Below are positions 53,533-62,357 of a stretch of 64,000 bases of DNA, piece after piece (position 1 is the first letter of the stretch; the number at the start of each line of letters is the position of its first letter). The DNA comes from Streptomyces daqingensis (lineage in GTDB: Bacteria; Actinomycetota; Actinomycetes; Streptomycetales; Streptomycetaceae), in contig NZ_BMMP01000024.1 of assembly GCF_014645895.1 (NCBI RefSeq), positions 1-64,000 on the forward strand. The letters run 5' to 3'. A program made the translations under genes and the position numbers. The notes under the pieces were generated by a model. The model saw only the letters and a program-made list of their open reading frames with translations. It did no database searches and had not been told where the DNA came from.

Positions 53533-54729
53533 CTACTTGGCCTCGATGAGGTTGAGCTCCGGGTGGGCGCTGCCGCCCTCGATCGCGGTCGAGGAGAAGT
53601 GCGAGACCACGCGGTCGTCCGACGGGTCGTCCGCCGGGTCCTCGTGCACGACGAGGTGCTCGTACGTCGTGCTCCGCTGGGCCGGCACGCGGTCCGCGGA
53701 ACGGATGAGTTCGAGCAGCTCCATGCGGTTGGAGCGGTGCTTCGCGCCCGCCGAGGAGACCACGTTCTCCTCCAGCATCACCGAGCCCAGGTCGTCGGCG
53801 CCGTAGTGCAGCGAGAGCTGGCCGACCTCCTTGCCGGTCGTCAGCCAGGAGCCCTGGATGTGGGCGACGTTGTCGAGGAAGAGCCGCGCGATGGCGATCA
53901 TGCGCAGGTACTCGAAGAGCGTCGCCTGCGTCTGGCCCTTCAGGTGGTTGTTCTCCGGCTGGTAGGTGTACGGGATGAAGGCGCGGAAGCCTCCCGTGCG
54001 GTCCTGCACGTCGCGGATCATCCGCAGGTGCTCGATCCGCTCGGCGTTGGTCTCGCCGGTGCCCATCAGCATCGTCGACGTGGACTCGACGCCGAGGCTG
54101 TGCGCCGTCTCCATGATCTCCAGCCAGCGCTCGCCGGACTCCTTGAGCGGGGCGATCGCCTTCCGCGCCCGTGCGGGCAGGAGTTCGGCGCCGGCGCCCG
54201 CGAACGAGTCCAGCCCGGCGGCGTGGATGCGGCGGATCGCCTCTTCCGGAGTGACACCCGAGATGCGCGCCATGTGCTCGACCTCGGACGCGCCGAGCGA
54301 GTGGATGACGAGCTGCGGGAACTGCTTCTTGATGGCCGCGAAGTGCTCTTCGTAGTACTCCACGCCGTAGTCCGGGTGGTGGCCGCCCTGGAACATGATC
54401 TGGGTGCCGCCCAGTTCGACCGTCTCCGCGCAGCGCCGGAGGATGTCGTCCAGGTCCCGCGTCCACACGTCGTCGCTCTTCGGCGAGGCGTAGAAGGCGC
54501 AGAACTTGCACGCCGTGACGCAGGAGTTGGTGTAGTTGATGTTCCGCTCGATGATGTACGTCGCGATGTGCTCCGTGCCCTCGTAGCGGCGGCGGCGGAC
54601 GGCGTCGGCGGCGGAGCCGAGGGCGTGCAGCGGAGCCGAGCGGTAGAGGTCGAGCGCTTCCTCGGGGGTGATGCGGGCGCCCTCGGCGGCACGGTCGAGT
54701 ACGGACTGACGGTCGGCGGTCTCAGGCAC
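53533..54729 (-). CDS. mqnC: Cyclic dehypoxanthinyl futalosine synthase (MqnC), radical SAM
   Basis: A 398-aa radical SAM enzyme that forms the cyclic intermediate of the futalosine menaquinone pathway. The iron-sulfur motif is Cys70, Cys74, Cys77 in SCVTACKFCAFY; GGTQIMFQGGHHPDYG follows. The full length and the conserved region GSWLTTGKEVGQLSLHYGAD match MqnC and not the paralogue MqnE. GTG at 54729. Confidence 0.94.
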   Translation of the reverse strand: MPETADRQSVLDRAAEGARITPEEALDLYRSAPLHALGSAADAVRRRRYEGTEHIATYIIERNINYTNSCVTACKFCAFYASPKSDDVWTRDLDDILRRCAETVELGGTQIMFQGGHHPDYGVEYYEEHFAAIKKQFPQLVIHSLGASEVEHMARISGVTPEEAIRRIHAAGLDSFAGAGAELLPARARKAIAPLKESGERWLEIMETAHSLGVESTSTMLMGTGETNAERIEHLRMIRDVQDRTGGFRAFIPYTYQPENNHLKGQTQATLFEYLRMIAIARLFLDNVAHIQGSWLTTGKEVGQLSLHYGADDLGSVMLEENVVSSAGAKHRSNRMELLELIRSADRVPAQRSTTYEHLVVHEDPADDPSDDRVVSHFSSTAIEGGSAHPELNLIEAK

Positions 54730-54793
54730 CGGGGGCGTCCCTCCGAAGGTGGCGGTTCGGTTTTCCCTGACCCGGCCAGCGTACGCCAGGGCC

Positions 54794-56725
54794 TCATTCC
54801 ACCTTCCGGAGCGTCGCCTCGGCCCCGGGCTCCCCGGGGCCGGAGGCGCGCGAGGTGTAGCGGAGCGTCCCGTCGTCGCGAAGGGTGAACTCGACGGGCT
54901 GGCCGTCCGCGCACACCTCCGGGCCGTCCGGCGCGGAGGGCGTCATCCGGAGCGTGCCGTCGCTGACCGCGTCCAGTTCGTAGTCCGCGTCGCACGCGGT
55001 GCCGTCCTCGACGGGGCCGCCGTGGGCCGCCTTCCGTCCGGCGGCACCTCTCTCGAAGGTGACCCGCATGGTGCCGACGGACTCCCCGTCTGCGAAGACC
55101 ACGCGGCCCTGCCAGGTGCCGGCGAAGCCGTCCGGCACCTCCTCCTTGCGGCTCTCCCCGGCGTGCGAGTCGGCGGGCGGCGCGGGGGCCCCGGCGTCGC
55201 CGCCACCGCTGCTGCCGGGAAGGAACCGGAAGAAGTACGTGCCGAGCAGGGCGACCGCCAGCAGGCACGCGACCGTGAGGACGAGGCTGCAACTGACCTG
55301 GCGTTTGCTCCGCTCCGCGCTGGCGGTCAGCGCGATGCCGGGACGGGCGGACGGCGCGGCCGGGACGCCTCCGCCGGACGCGGCACCGTCGGGGGCGCCG
55401 CCGTTCGACGCGCCGTCCGCGACGGCGCCGGGACCCGTGCCGGACCGCTCCCCCGGCTGCACGCCCGCCGCCGCGGGCGCCTCCGACGCACCGGAGAGCG
55501 GCGCCGGCTGCCAGGAGGGCCAGGACCGCCCGGGCACGCCGGGCCGGTCCGGCTGCCCCGGCGTCTCCGCCCCGTCCGAGCCGTCCGAGCCGTCCGGGAG
55601 GTCGGCGGGGTCCGGCCGCCCTGCCGCCACCGGGGGCTGCTGCGGCTGCCGCGCCGGAAGCGGGGTCTCCGACGGGGTCGTGAAGGGGACGGGCCCGGAC
55701 TCCGGGCCGGCGTCCGCCGGGCCGCCGCCGCTCCCGTCGCTTCCCCCGGGGCCGGCGGTGAAACCACCGCCCTGCTCGGACGGTTCGAGGTCGAGGAGCT
55801 CGATCACGCGCCGGCTGATCTGCTCCACGATCGGAGCGGGCAGCCAGCCGTCGCGCATCGTCGCGGCGGCGGTGCCGGCCGTGCCCTCGCCCCCCGGCAG
55901 CTCCGCGAGCCGGGCGGGTGACGGGCGGCGCCCCGGGTCCTTGTCGAGGCAGGATGCGGCGATCTCCCGCAACTCACCGCTCAGGGAACCGAGTTCGGGA
56001 TCCTCGTGGACGACCTTGTAGAGCAGCACCGCCGAGCTGTCCCCACGGAACGGCGCCTCGCCCGTCGCCGCGTACACCAGCACGGCACCCAGCGAGAAGA
56101 CGTCCGAGGCCGGACCCGTCTCCTCGCCCAGCACCTGCTCGGGCGACATGTAGCCGGGCGAACCGATCGACGCGCCGGTCGACGTGAGCGACGCGGTGCC
56201 CGCCGTCGCGCGCGCGATGCCGAAGTCGATCAGCCGCGGTCCGCCGGGCGTGAGCATGACGTTGGACGGTTTGACGTCCCTGTGCACCAGGCCCAGCCCG
56301 TGCACGTGCCGCAGCGCCTCCGCGAGGCCGCCGCCGAGGATGCGCACCGACCGCTCCGGCAGGGGGCCGTGCTCGCCGACGGCCTGCTGCACCGACGGGC
56401 CCGCCACGTAGCCCGTCGCGACCCACGGGGCGGAGGCACCGGGGTCCGCGTCCAGCACGGGAGCGGTCCACTGGGCGGCGGGGCTGTCCGCACCGCCGGA
56501 CGCCGGCGGTGCGGTGCCCACGCGCCGCGCGGACGCCACCTCACGGCGGAAGCGCCTGCGGAACTGCTCGTCGGCGGCGTAATGGGGGTGCACGACCTTC
56601 ACCGCGACCGTCCGGCCGCTCGGCGAACGGCCCAGGTAGACCCGGCCCATTCCCCCGGCGCCGAGCCGGCGCAGCAGCCGGTACGGCCCGACCGTGCGCG
56701 GATCGTCAGGCTCGAGCGGCTGCAT
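54794..56725 (-). CDS. Membrane Ser/Thr protein kinase (PknB-like)
   Basis: A 643-aa kinase. The kinase domain covers residues 15-275: glycine loop LGAGGMGRVYLG, ATP lysine 43, catalytic HRDVKPSN (Asp150) and DFG at 167-169, then GSPGYMSPEQ. A Pro/Gly/Ser-rich linker runs to about 475, one transmembrane helix spans 480-500, and an extracellular domain of about 140 residues with two cysteines follows. The extracellular part lacks PASTA repeats, so the signal is unknown. ATG at 56725 with GGGGGG upstream is used. Confidence 0.92.
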   Translation of the reverse strand: MQPLEPDDPRTVGPYRLLRRLGAGGMGRVYLGRSPSGRTVAVKVVHPHYAADEQFRRRFRREVASARRVGTAPPASGGADSPAAQWTAPVLDADPGASAPWVATGYVAGPSVQQAVGEHGPLPERSVRILGGGLAEALRHVHGLGLVHRDVKPSNVMLTPGGPRLIDFGIARATAGTASLTSTGASIGSPGYMSPEQVLGEETGPASDVFSLGAVLVYAATGEAPFRGDSSAVLLYKVVHEDPELGSLSGELREIAASCLDKDPGRRPSPARLAELPGGEGTAGTAAATMRDGWLPAPIVEQISRRVIELLDLEPSEQGGGFTAGPGGSDGSGGGPADAGPESGPVPFTTPSETPLPARQPQQPPVAAGRPDPADLPDGSDGSDGAETPGQPDRPGVPGRSWPSWQPAPLSGASEAPAAAGVQPGERSGTGPGAVADGASNGGAPDGAASGGGVPAAPSARPGIALTASAERSKRQVSCSLVLTVACLLAVALLGTYFFRFLPGSSGGGDAGAPAPPADSHAGESRKEEVPDGFAGTWQGRVVFADGESVGTMRVTFERGAAGRKAAHGGPVEDGTACDADYELDAVSDGTLRMTPSAPDGPEVCADGQPVEFTLRDDGTLRYTSRASGPGEPGAEATLRKVE

Positions 56726-56882
56726 CCGGATCCCCCCGCCGTGTGACTGCCGCACTCAGCTTAGAGCCCGGCCCTGACGTGCGGCCACGGCGCGAGGGAG
56801 CGGACCGCGGGCGGGGGCCGGCGCGCGGCGGGACCGGCCGGTCAGGACGGCACCGGAGGCGCTCCCGACCGGACGGAGCCGC

Positions 56883-57749
56883 TCAGGCCGGGTCGTACAG
56901 CAGCTCGACCCGTACGTCCCCGGGATAGTCGCCCGTGCCGGCGGTGCGCCGGACGAACTCTTCGACGCCCTTCAGCTGCTGCCTCCCCAGACGGAAGTCG
57001 AGCGTCGTGAAGTACCGCTCCAGCACGGGCGGTTCGAAGACCTCCCAGCGCGCGGCGTGCTCGGCGACCTTCGCGACCTCCTCCAGGGCCAGGTCCCGCG
57101 AGGCGAGGAAGGCGCGGTGCACGTCCCGCACGGTCTCCGGGAAGCGCTCCAGATACTCGCGGCGGACCGCCCAGACCGCCATGACGAACGGGAGGCCCGT
57201 CCACTCCTTCCACAGCTGGCCGAGGTCGTGGACCTCCAGGCCGGGATCGGGCAGGTTCCGCAGGTACGCACGGAGACCGACGTCGCCGATCACCACGGCG
57301 GCGTCCGCCTCCCGCATCATGAGGCCGAGGTCGGGCTCGCAGCTGAAGTACTCGGGCCGCACGCCGAAGCGTTCCGAGAGCAGCAGGCGGGCCAGGCGTA
57401 CCGACGTACGCGACGTGGAGCCCAGTGCGACCTTCCCGCCGTCGAGCTGGTCCAGGGGGACGCGGGAGACGATCTCGCACGACATCACCGGCCCGTCGCA
57501 GCCGACCGCGATATCCGGCAGCGCCACGAGCTCGCCGGCATTCTTGAGGAATTCGACCAGCGTGACGGGGCCGATATCGAGATCCCCGTTCACCAACTGG
57601 TCGCTCAGCTTTTCGGGGGTGTCCCGCGTCAGCTCCAGATCGAGCAGGGAGCCGGTGTGAACAAGGCCCCAGTAGAGGGGCAGGCAGTTGAGGAACTGGA
57701 TGTGCCCGACACGGGGGCGGGATCTCGGAAGCCTCGGCAGTGCAGTCAC
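56883..57749 (-). CDS. mqnA: Chorismate dehydratase (MqnA)
   Basis: A 288-aa enzyme that makes 3-enolpyruvyl-benzoate from chorismate, the first step of the futalosine pathway. VGHIQFLNCLPLYWGLV at the start and VMSCEIVSRVPLDQLDGGKV are typical; the fold is that of periplasmic binding proteins without a signal peptide. GTG at 57749 is chosen over a start at 57836. It is the second mqn gene in the window. Confidence 0.93.
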   Translation of the reverse strand: MTALPRLPRSRPRVGHIQFLNCLPLYWGLVHTGSLLDLELTRDTPEKLSDQLVNGDLDIGPVTLVEFLKNAGELVALPDIAVGCDGPVMSCEIVSRVPLDQLDGGKVALGSTSRTSVRLARLLLSERFGVRPEYFSCEPDLGLMMREADAAVVIGDVGLRAYLRNLPDPGLEVHDLGQLWKEWTGLPFVMAVWAVRREYLERFPETVRDVHRAFLASRDLALEEVAKVAEHAARWEVFEPPVLERYFTTLDFRLGRQQLKGVEEFVRRTAGTGDYPGDVRVELLYDPA

Positions 57750-57897
57750 ACCCCGGAGCGTACGCCGCCCCCCGCACGGGCACTGAGGCGCCCGGAGAGC
57801 GGGACGCCCGGCACGGGCCCGCGGCGGGGCCCACAACGGGGAACCGGCAGCGCACGGGCGAGATCGTCGGCTCTTCCCCGGCGCCAGGGCACCGTGC

Positions 57898-57903
57898 TAG
57901 GCT
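57898..57903 (+). promoter_or_regulatory. Candidate -10 of the cold-shock gene promoter
   Basis: TAGGCT within TGCTAGGCT resembles an extended -10. It would give a 5' leader of about 130 bases, which is usual for cold-shock genes. No clear -35 is seen. Confidence 0.3.
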
Positions 57904-58038
57904 CGCCGCAAGTTGCAGTTTGGTTTCCCTTGCAGTACAGAGCCTGCGGAGCATGTGACCGCGGGCTCTCGTCGTTTTCAGAGACTTCTTAGCGGGGTTC
58001 TGGGAGCAGGGCGACCCTTATAGGCCCAAGGAGGGCTT

Positions 58039-58242
58039 ATGGCTACCGGAACCGTGAAGTGGTTCAACGCTGAAAAGGGCTTTGGCTTCATCGCCCAGGA
58101 CGGCGGCGGTCCCGATGTCTTCGTCCACTACTCCGCGATCAACGCGACTGGTTTCCGCTCCCTCGAGGAGAACCAGCTCGTGAGCTTCGACGTGACCCAG
58201 GGTCCGAAGGGGCCTCAGGCGGAGAACGTCACGCCTCAGTGA
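58039..58242 (+). CDS. Cold-shock protein (CspA family)
   Basis: A 67-aa single-stranded nucleic-acid binding protein. RNP1 is EKGFGFI and RNP2 is VFVHY. The start ATG is preceded by AAGGAGGGCTT. It is followed by a hairpin and is monocistronic. It is one of several such proteins usual in Streptomyces. Confidence 0.96.
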   Translation: MATGTVKWFNAEKGFGFIAQDGGGPDVFVHYSAINATGFRSLEENQLVSFDVTQGPKGPQAENVTPQ

Positions 58243-58260
58243 CCTGAGTCGCACCACCCA

Positions 58261-58294
58261 AGGGGCCCTCGCCGGCACAGCCGGCGGGGGCTCC
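58261..58294 (+). terminator. Terminator of the cold-shock gene
   Basis: GCCGGC-ACA-GCCGGC flanked by partly complementary CCCTC and GGGGG lies 18 bases after the stop. Confidence 0.65.
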
Positions 58295-58505
58295 TGCCTG
58301 TGCCGGCCGGACGACCGCGGGCAGGCCCGTATCTGATTCGCCGGAAATCGATCGGTATACGCGGTGAGTCCCCGTCACCGCTTTGTCAGGTACTGCTAAG
58401 TCGCATGCGCCGAGGGGTCGTGGAGGCTCTGGGAGAAGTAGTGTCTGTGGGTCAAACAGCGGTAGCGGATAGTGGGGAACCGCTCGAACCTGCAGGAGTC
58501 TGCGC

Positions 58506-59414
58506 ATGCCGACCACATGCCCGCACTGTGGCACCACATCGCCCGCGACGGCTGATGCCTGCACGGGATGCGGACGTGATCTCTACCGGCTCTCGAATCC
58601 CACTGCCGCCCCCGATCACAATTCCGTGCCCTCGCTCTGGCTGAACCTGCGCCCCAACCGGCCCTGGATGTGGATCACCACGGGGGCCGTGCTCCTCCTC
58701 GTGGGCGCGGGGGCGACAGCCGGCCTCATGCTCAAGCACGGCGGGGACGAAGGCCCGGCCGAGGAGCGGATATCCCAGCACAAGGTGCCGGGGCCGGACA
58801 TCAAGATCGACCCGTCGCCGTCGAAGTCCCCCGAGAAGAAGAAGACCGGCAAGCCGCTCGCCGCTTCCTCGTCACCGTCGGAGCCGGCCGAGCCCGCCCC
58901 CACGAAGAGCGAGTCGCCGGACAAGCCGTCCGAGGGCCTGCCCGCCGGTTTCCGGCGCGTGAACGACGAGATGGGCTTCAGCCTCGCCGTGATGGACGGG
59001 TGGCAGCGCAGGTCCCTCAGCGAGACGCACGTGGACTACGTGCCGCCGACCGGCCAGGAGGTCCTCCGCATCGGGGAGTCGGCCAACGCCGGCCCTTCCT
59101 CCGCCGACACCTTCGCCCAGGCCGAGCAGCAGCTCGCCAGCAACGACCCGAGCTACAAGCGGATCCGCCTGGAGAGCAACACCTTCCAGGGACGCCCGGG
59201 CGCCATCTGGGAGTTCACATGGACGACCGGCTCCGGCCAGGTCATGCACGCCACTGACCAGGCGTACATCGCCGAGGACGGCACGGAGTACACGATCTAC
59301 TTCGAGGCGCGCGACCGGCTCTGGGACAAGAAGAACCAGGTGTTCACCACCGCGCTGAACACCTGGAAGGCGCCGGCGAACGGTGTCGCCGGCGCCGCGG
59401 CCGAGGACGGCTGA
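58506..59414 (+). CDS. Zinc-ribbon membrane protein with extracellular domain
   Basis: A 302-aa protein. An N-terminal zinc ribbon has Cys5, Cys8, Cys19 and Cys22. A single transmembrane helix lies at 54-76. A Lys/Ser/Pro-rich linker follows to about 140, then an extracellular domain of 150 residues (FRRVNDEMGFSLAVMDGWQR, HATDQAYIAEDGTEYTIYFE) that resembles actinobacterial DUF1795/LpqN-like folds. No function is assigned. ATG at 58506. Confidence 0.75.
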   Translation: MPTTCPHCGTTSPATADACTGCGRDLYRLSNPTAAPDHNSVPSLWLNLRPNRPWMWITTGAVLLLVGAGATAGLMLKHGGDEGPAEERISQHKVPGPDIKIDPSPSKSPEKKKTGKPLAASSSPSEPAEPAPTKSESPDKPSEGLPAGFRRVNDEMGFSLAVMDGWQRRSLSETHVDYVPPTGQEVLRIGESANAGPSSADTFAQAEQQLASNDPSYKRIRLESNTFQGRPGAIWEFTWTTGSGQVMHATDQAYIAEDGTEYTIYFEARDRLWDKKNQVFTTALNTWKAPANGVAGAAAEDG

Positions 59415-59446
59415 CCTTCCCACGGGCCAGCCGCCCCCGGCCGCTA

Positions 59447-59480
59447 CGCGGTCGCACGTCCGCCGGGCCGTGCGACCGCG
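59447..59480. terminator. Convergent terminator
   Basis: A perfect 12-bp inverted repeat (CGCGGTCGCACG and its complement) with a 10-base loop lies between the converging genes. Confidence 0.8.
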
Positions 59481-59486
59481 GTCGGG

Positions 59487-59939
59487 TTACTTGCGCGTCC
59501 CGCAGTTCGAGCCGGAGTTGAAGTACTCCTCGTCACCGATGACGCCCGCCCACTCGATGCAGTGGCCGGCGCCCTCGTCGACGAAGACCGGGCCCGCGTA
59601 GGACGTGAACTCGCCCTCCTCGACGACGGGAACCGTCTCCTCGTCGTCCAGGAGCACGCGCACGGAGGCCGACATGAACACCGGGTCCCCCGTCTCGTTC
59701 CGCACCGTGACGACGCAGTTCTTCCCCGTCGACTTGTTGTAGGTGAGGAAGACGGTGCCCAGGTCGGCGATCCCCGCCTGGTTCACGACGCTGTAGCCCG
59801 AGCCGCAGGCCCCGTTGTACGCGGCCCTGGGCTCGGCGCTGCCGGCTGTGGCCGCGGAGGCGGTCCCCGCCGTGGCGATGAGCCCCGTGCCGGCGATGGC
59901 GGCGACGGCGGCCGCCATGGCGACGCTCTTCGAACGCAT
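59487..59939 (-). CDS. Secreted protein similar to spore-associated protein SapA
   Basis: A 150-aa exported protein. Residues 1-29 form a signal peptide ending in ASA. The mature part, NGACGSGYSVVNQAGI, TVFLTYNKSTGKNCVVTVRN and a C-terminal CIEWAG with a last Cys, matches the SapA-like pattern with conserved cysteines. ATG at 59939 (or GTG one codon earlier). It is divergent from the XRE-TetR regulator. Confidence 0.72.
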   Translation of the reverse strand: MRSKSVAMAAAVAAIAGTGLIATAGTASAATAGSAEPRAAYNGACGSGYSVVNQAGIADLGTVFLTYNKSTGKNCVVTVRNETGDPVFMSASVRVLLDDEETVPVVEEGEFTSYAGPVFVDEGAGHCIEWAGVIGDEEYFNSGSNCGTRK

Positions 59940-60116
59940 CACTGTTCCCCCAGTCATGTCGTCGTCGGTGGCCGATGGTCGGTCGGCCACAGGCCCGTGG
60001 ACGGCGCCGCGGACCCGACAGAAGAGACCGGCGAGCCCCCGCCGGGGTTGTACGCGATTCATACAGAAGTGACGGGTGGTCAGGCACGCCCGTCCGGGAA
60101 GGAGGCCGCACACCAC

Positions 60117-60138
60117 CCTGACTGATCTCTCAGTCAGG
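60117..60138. promoter_or_regulatory. Perfect 22-bp palindrome, probable operator of the XRE-TetR regulator
   Basis: CCTGACTGA-TCTC-TCAGTCAGG has 9-bp arms. The TGACTGA/TCAGTCA core is typical of TetR-family operators. It lies 80 bases upstream of the regulator gene in the divergent region. Confidence 0.75.
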
Positions 60139-60181
60139 ACCTCAATATCGCATGAACCAGCACAGTTGTCGGAACCGAATG

Positions 60182-60210
60182 TTGCGTTTTCCTCAACACG
60201 CGCGTAGCGT
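60182..60210 (+). promoter_or_regulatory. Candidate promoter of the XRE-TetR gene
   Basis: TTGCGT at 60182-60187 and TAGCGT at 60205-60210, spacer 17. Transcription would start within a few bases of the ATG at 60219, so the mRNA may be leaderless. Confidence 0.45.
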
Positions 60211-60218
60211 CCCCCGGC

Positions 60219-61160
60219 ATGGAGCACGAACCGGGAAGCCGCGTCGCAGTCTCCGCCGGGGCCGGTGAGGACGTGGCGGAGCGCGTACGCCGCGTCATCC
60301 GCGAAACGGGCTGCAGCCAGCGGGAGTTCGCGCGCCGGATCGTCATGGACCCGTCGAAGCTGTCCCGTTCGCTGAGCGGCAGCCGCCGCTTCACCGTCGC
60401 CGAACTGGCCCGGATCGCGGACGAGGGCGGAGTCGACGCCGCCTGGCTCCTCGGCTCCGCCGCGGCGTCGGCCGGCACGGGCGCCGCCTGGCCGGAAGTG
60501 CCCGCGGCCCGCGCTCGTACCCGGTCCGGCGGCACACCCGAAGGCGGCCGTCCGCTGCAGATCGTGCGGGAGACGGTGCGGCTGATCGCGGAGCGCGGCT
60601 TCCACTCCGTTCGCGTCACGGACATCGCCGAGGCCTGTGCCACCAGCACGGCCGCCATCCACTACCACTTCCCCGGACGTGCCGAACTCCTCGAAGCGGC
60701 CGTGCGCTGGTGCATGGACGAGGACACCGCACGGCGCGCGGCACGCACCGCCGAGGCGGCCGACGCGGCAGGCGAACTCCGCCAGCTGATCGAGCTGCAG
60801 ACGCCACGGACCGAGCAGCAGCGCGTGCAGTGGCGCGTGTGGCTCGACCTGTGGGCCGAGGCGGCGCGCTCGACGGCCATCGGGCGGCTGCACGTCGAGT
60901 ACTACCGGCAGTGGCGTACGACCGTCGCGGACGTCATCCGGCGCGGCATCGCCCAGGGCGTGTTCCGTGACGTCGACCCGGAGTTCAGCGCGCTGCACCT
61001 GACCGCGCTGATCGACGGCCTCGCGGCGCAGGTCCTGGCCGCGGCGGGGGCCGACAGCGGGACGACTCAGGCGGCCGGTGCACAGGGCACGGACGCCGAG
61101 GAGATGCGGGCCGCGCTGCTCGCACACGTAGAGGCCCTGCTCGCCGTGGACGGCGAGTAG
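60219..61160 (+). CDS. Fusion regulator with XRE and TetR DNA-binding domains
   Basis: A 313-aa protein with two separate DNA-binding domains. Residues about 20-80 form an XRE-type helix-turn-helix (GCSQREFARRIVMDPSKLSR). Residues about 112-158 form a TetR helix-turn-helix (SVRVTDIAEACATSTAAIHY HF region). A TetR_C-like all-helical ligand domain fills 165-310. It probably controls the following operon of carnitine-type genes, 168 bases downstream, and itself through the palindrome at 60117. The fused arrangement is uncommon. Confidence 0.88.
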   Translation: MEHEPGSRVAVSAGAGEDVAERVRRVIRETGCSQREFARRIVMDPSKLSRSLSGSRRFTVAELARIADEGGVDAAWLLGSAAASAGTGAAWPEVPAARARTRSGGTPEGGRPLQIVRETVRLIAERGFHSVRVTDIAEACATSTAAIHYHFPGRAELLEAAVRWCMDEDTARRAARTAEAADAAGELRQLIELQTPRTEQQRVQWRVWLDLWAEAARSTAIGRLHVEYYRQWRTTVADVIRRGIAQGVFRDVDPEFSALHLTALIDGLAAQVLAAAGADSGTTQAAGAQGTDAEEMRAALLAHVEALLAVDGE

Positions 61161-61328
61161 GCAGGACCGCCGGCCCGAGCGAACCGGTACCACCCACCGC
61201 GACCCCGACACAGACCTGGACCCAGACCTCGATCGGCCCGACCGGCCCGACGCACCGTCCGCCCGAACACCCGCACCCGCACCCGCACACCGACGCATCC
61301 GTCGATCCCTACGAGCGGAGGAACCGCC

Positions 61329-62222
61329 ATGCCCATGAACGACTCCGTCATCATCACCTGCGCGCTCACCGGCGCCGGCGACACCGTCGGCAGGAGCCCG
61401 CACGTCCCCGTGACGCCCGAGCAGATCGCCCGCTCCGCCGTCGAGGCCGCCGAAGCCGGCGCGGCGGTCGTGCACGTCCACGTACGGGAGCCCGACACCG
61501 GGGCCCCGTCCCGCGACCCGCGCTACTACCGCGAGGTCGTCGAGCGGATCAAGGAGACGGGCACCGACGTCGTCATCAACCTCACCGCCGGGATGGGCGG
61601 TGACCTAGTCATCGACCCCGACGAGCCCCTGAAGCACCTGCCGGGGACCGATCTCGTGGGCGGCATCGAGCGGCTTCCGCACGTGGAGGAGCTGCTGCCC
61701 GACATCTGCACGCTCGACTGCGGGTCGCTCAACTTCGGCGAGGGAAGCAACCTCTACATCTCCACGCCCGACATGCTGCGCGCGGGCGCCAAGCGCATCC
61801 AGGAACTGGGCGTGCGGCCGGAGCTGGAGATCTTCGACACGGGACAGCTCTGGTTCGCCAAGCAGCTGCTGGACGAGGGCCTGCTCGACGACCCCACCGT
61901 CTTCCAGCTGTGCATGGGCATCCCGTGGGGTGCGCCCGCGGAACCGGGAGTGCTGAAGTCCATGGTCGACTTCCTGCCGCCGGGCGCGCAGTGGGCGAGT
62001 TTCGCGCTCGGACGGATGCAGATGCCGTGGGTGGCGCAGTCGATCCTGCTCGGCGGCAACGTACGGGTCGGCCTCGAGGACAACCTGTACCTCAGCAAGG
62101 GGGTCAAGGCCACGAACGGCCAGCTGGTCGAACGTGCCGTCCAGATCACCGAGTTGCTGGGTGCGAAGGTCGCGACGCCCGACCAGGCGCGCGAGCGGCT
62201 GGGCCTGCGGGCCCGCCGCTGA
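61329..62222 (+). CDS. Beta-keto acid cleavage enzyme (BKACE), probable dehydrocarnitine cleavage
   Basis: A 297-aa (beta/alpha)8 zinc enzyme. VHVHVREPDTG (His49, His51) holds the zinc ligands; NLTAGMGGD, LDCGSLNFGEGS and GNVRVGLEDNLYLSKGVKA are family signatures. BKACE proteins cleave a beta-keto acid with acetyl-CoA to an acyl-CoA and acetoacetate. With a carnitine-type dehydrogenase and a thioesterase next in the operon, 3-dehydrocarnitine is the likely substrate, giving betainyl-CoA. ATG at 61329 has GGAGG upstream. Confidence 0.86.
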   Translation: MPMNDSVIITCALTGAGDTVGRSPHVPVTPEQIARSAVEAAEAGAAVVHVHVREPDTGAPSRDPRYYREVVERIKETGTDVVINLTAGMGGDLVIDPDEPLKHLPGTDLVGGIERLPHVEELLPDICTLDCGSLNFGEGSNLYISTPDMLRAGAKRIQELGVRPELEIFDTGQLWFAKQLLDEGLLDDPTVFQLCMGIPWGAPAEPGVLKSMVDFLPPGAQWASFALGRMQMPWVAQSILLGGNVRVGLEDNLYLSKGVKATNGQLVERAVQITELLGAKVATPDQARERLGLRARR

Positions 62223-62357
62223 GGCGTCCCGCGTCCGGCCCTGGCGCCGCCCGGCCCCGTGCCCCAGGCCGCCTCTGCTCCCGACCCGTACCCGGCCCCG
62301 CGACCCGCGACCCGCGAGAGGACCGGTCCCCGCCACGACCCCGAGGACACCACCGGC

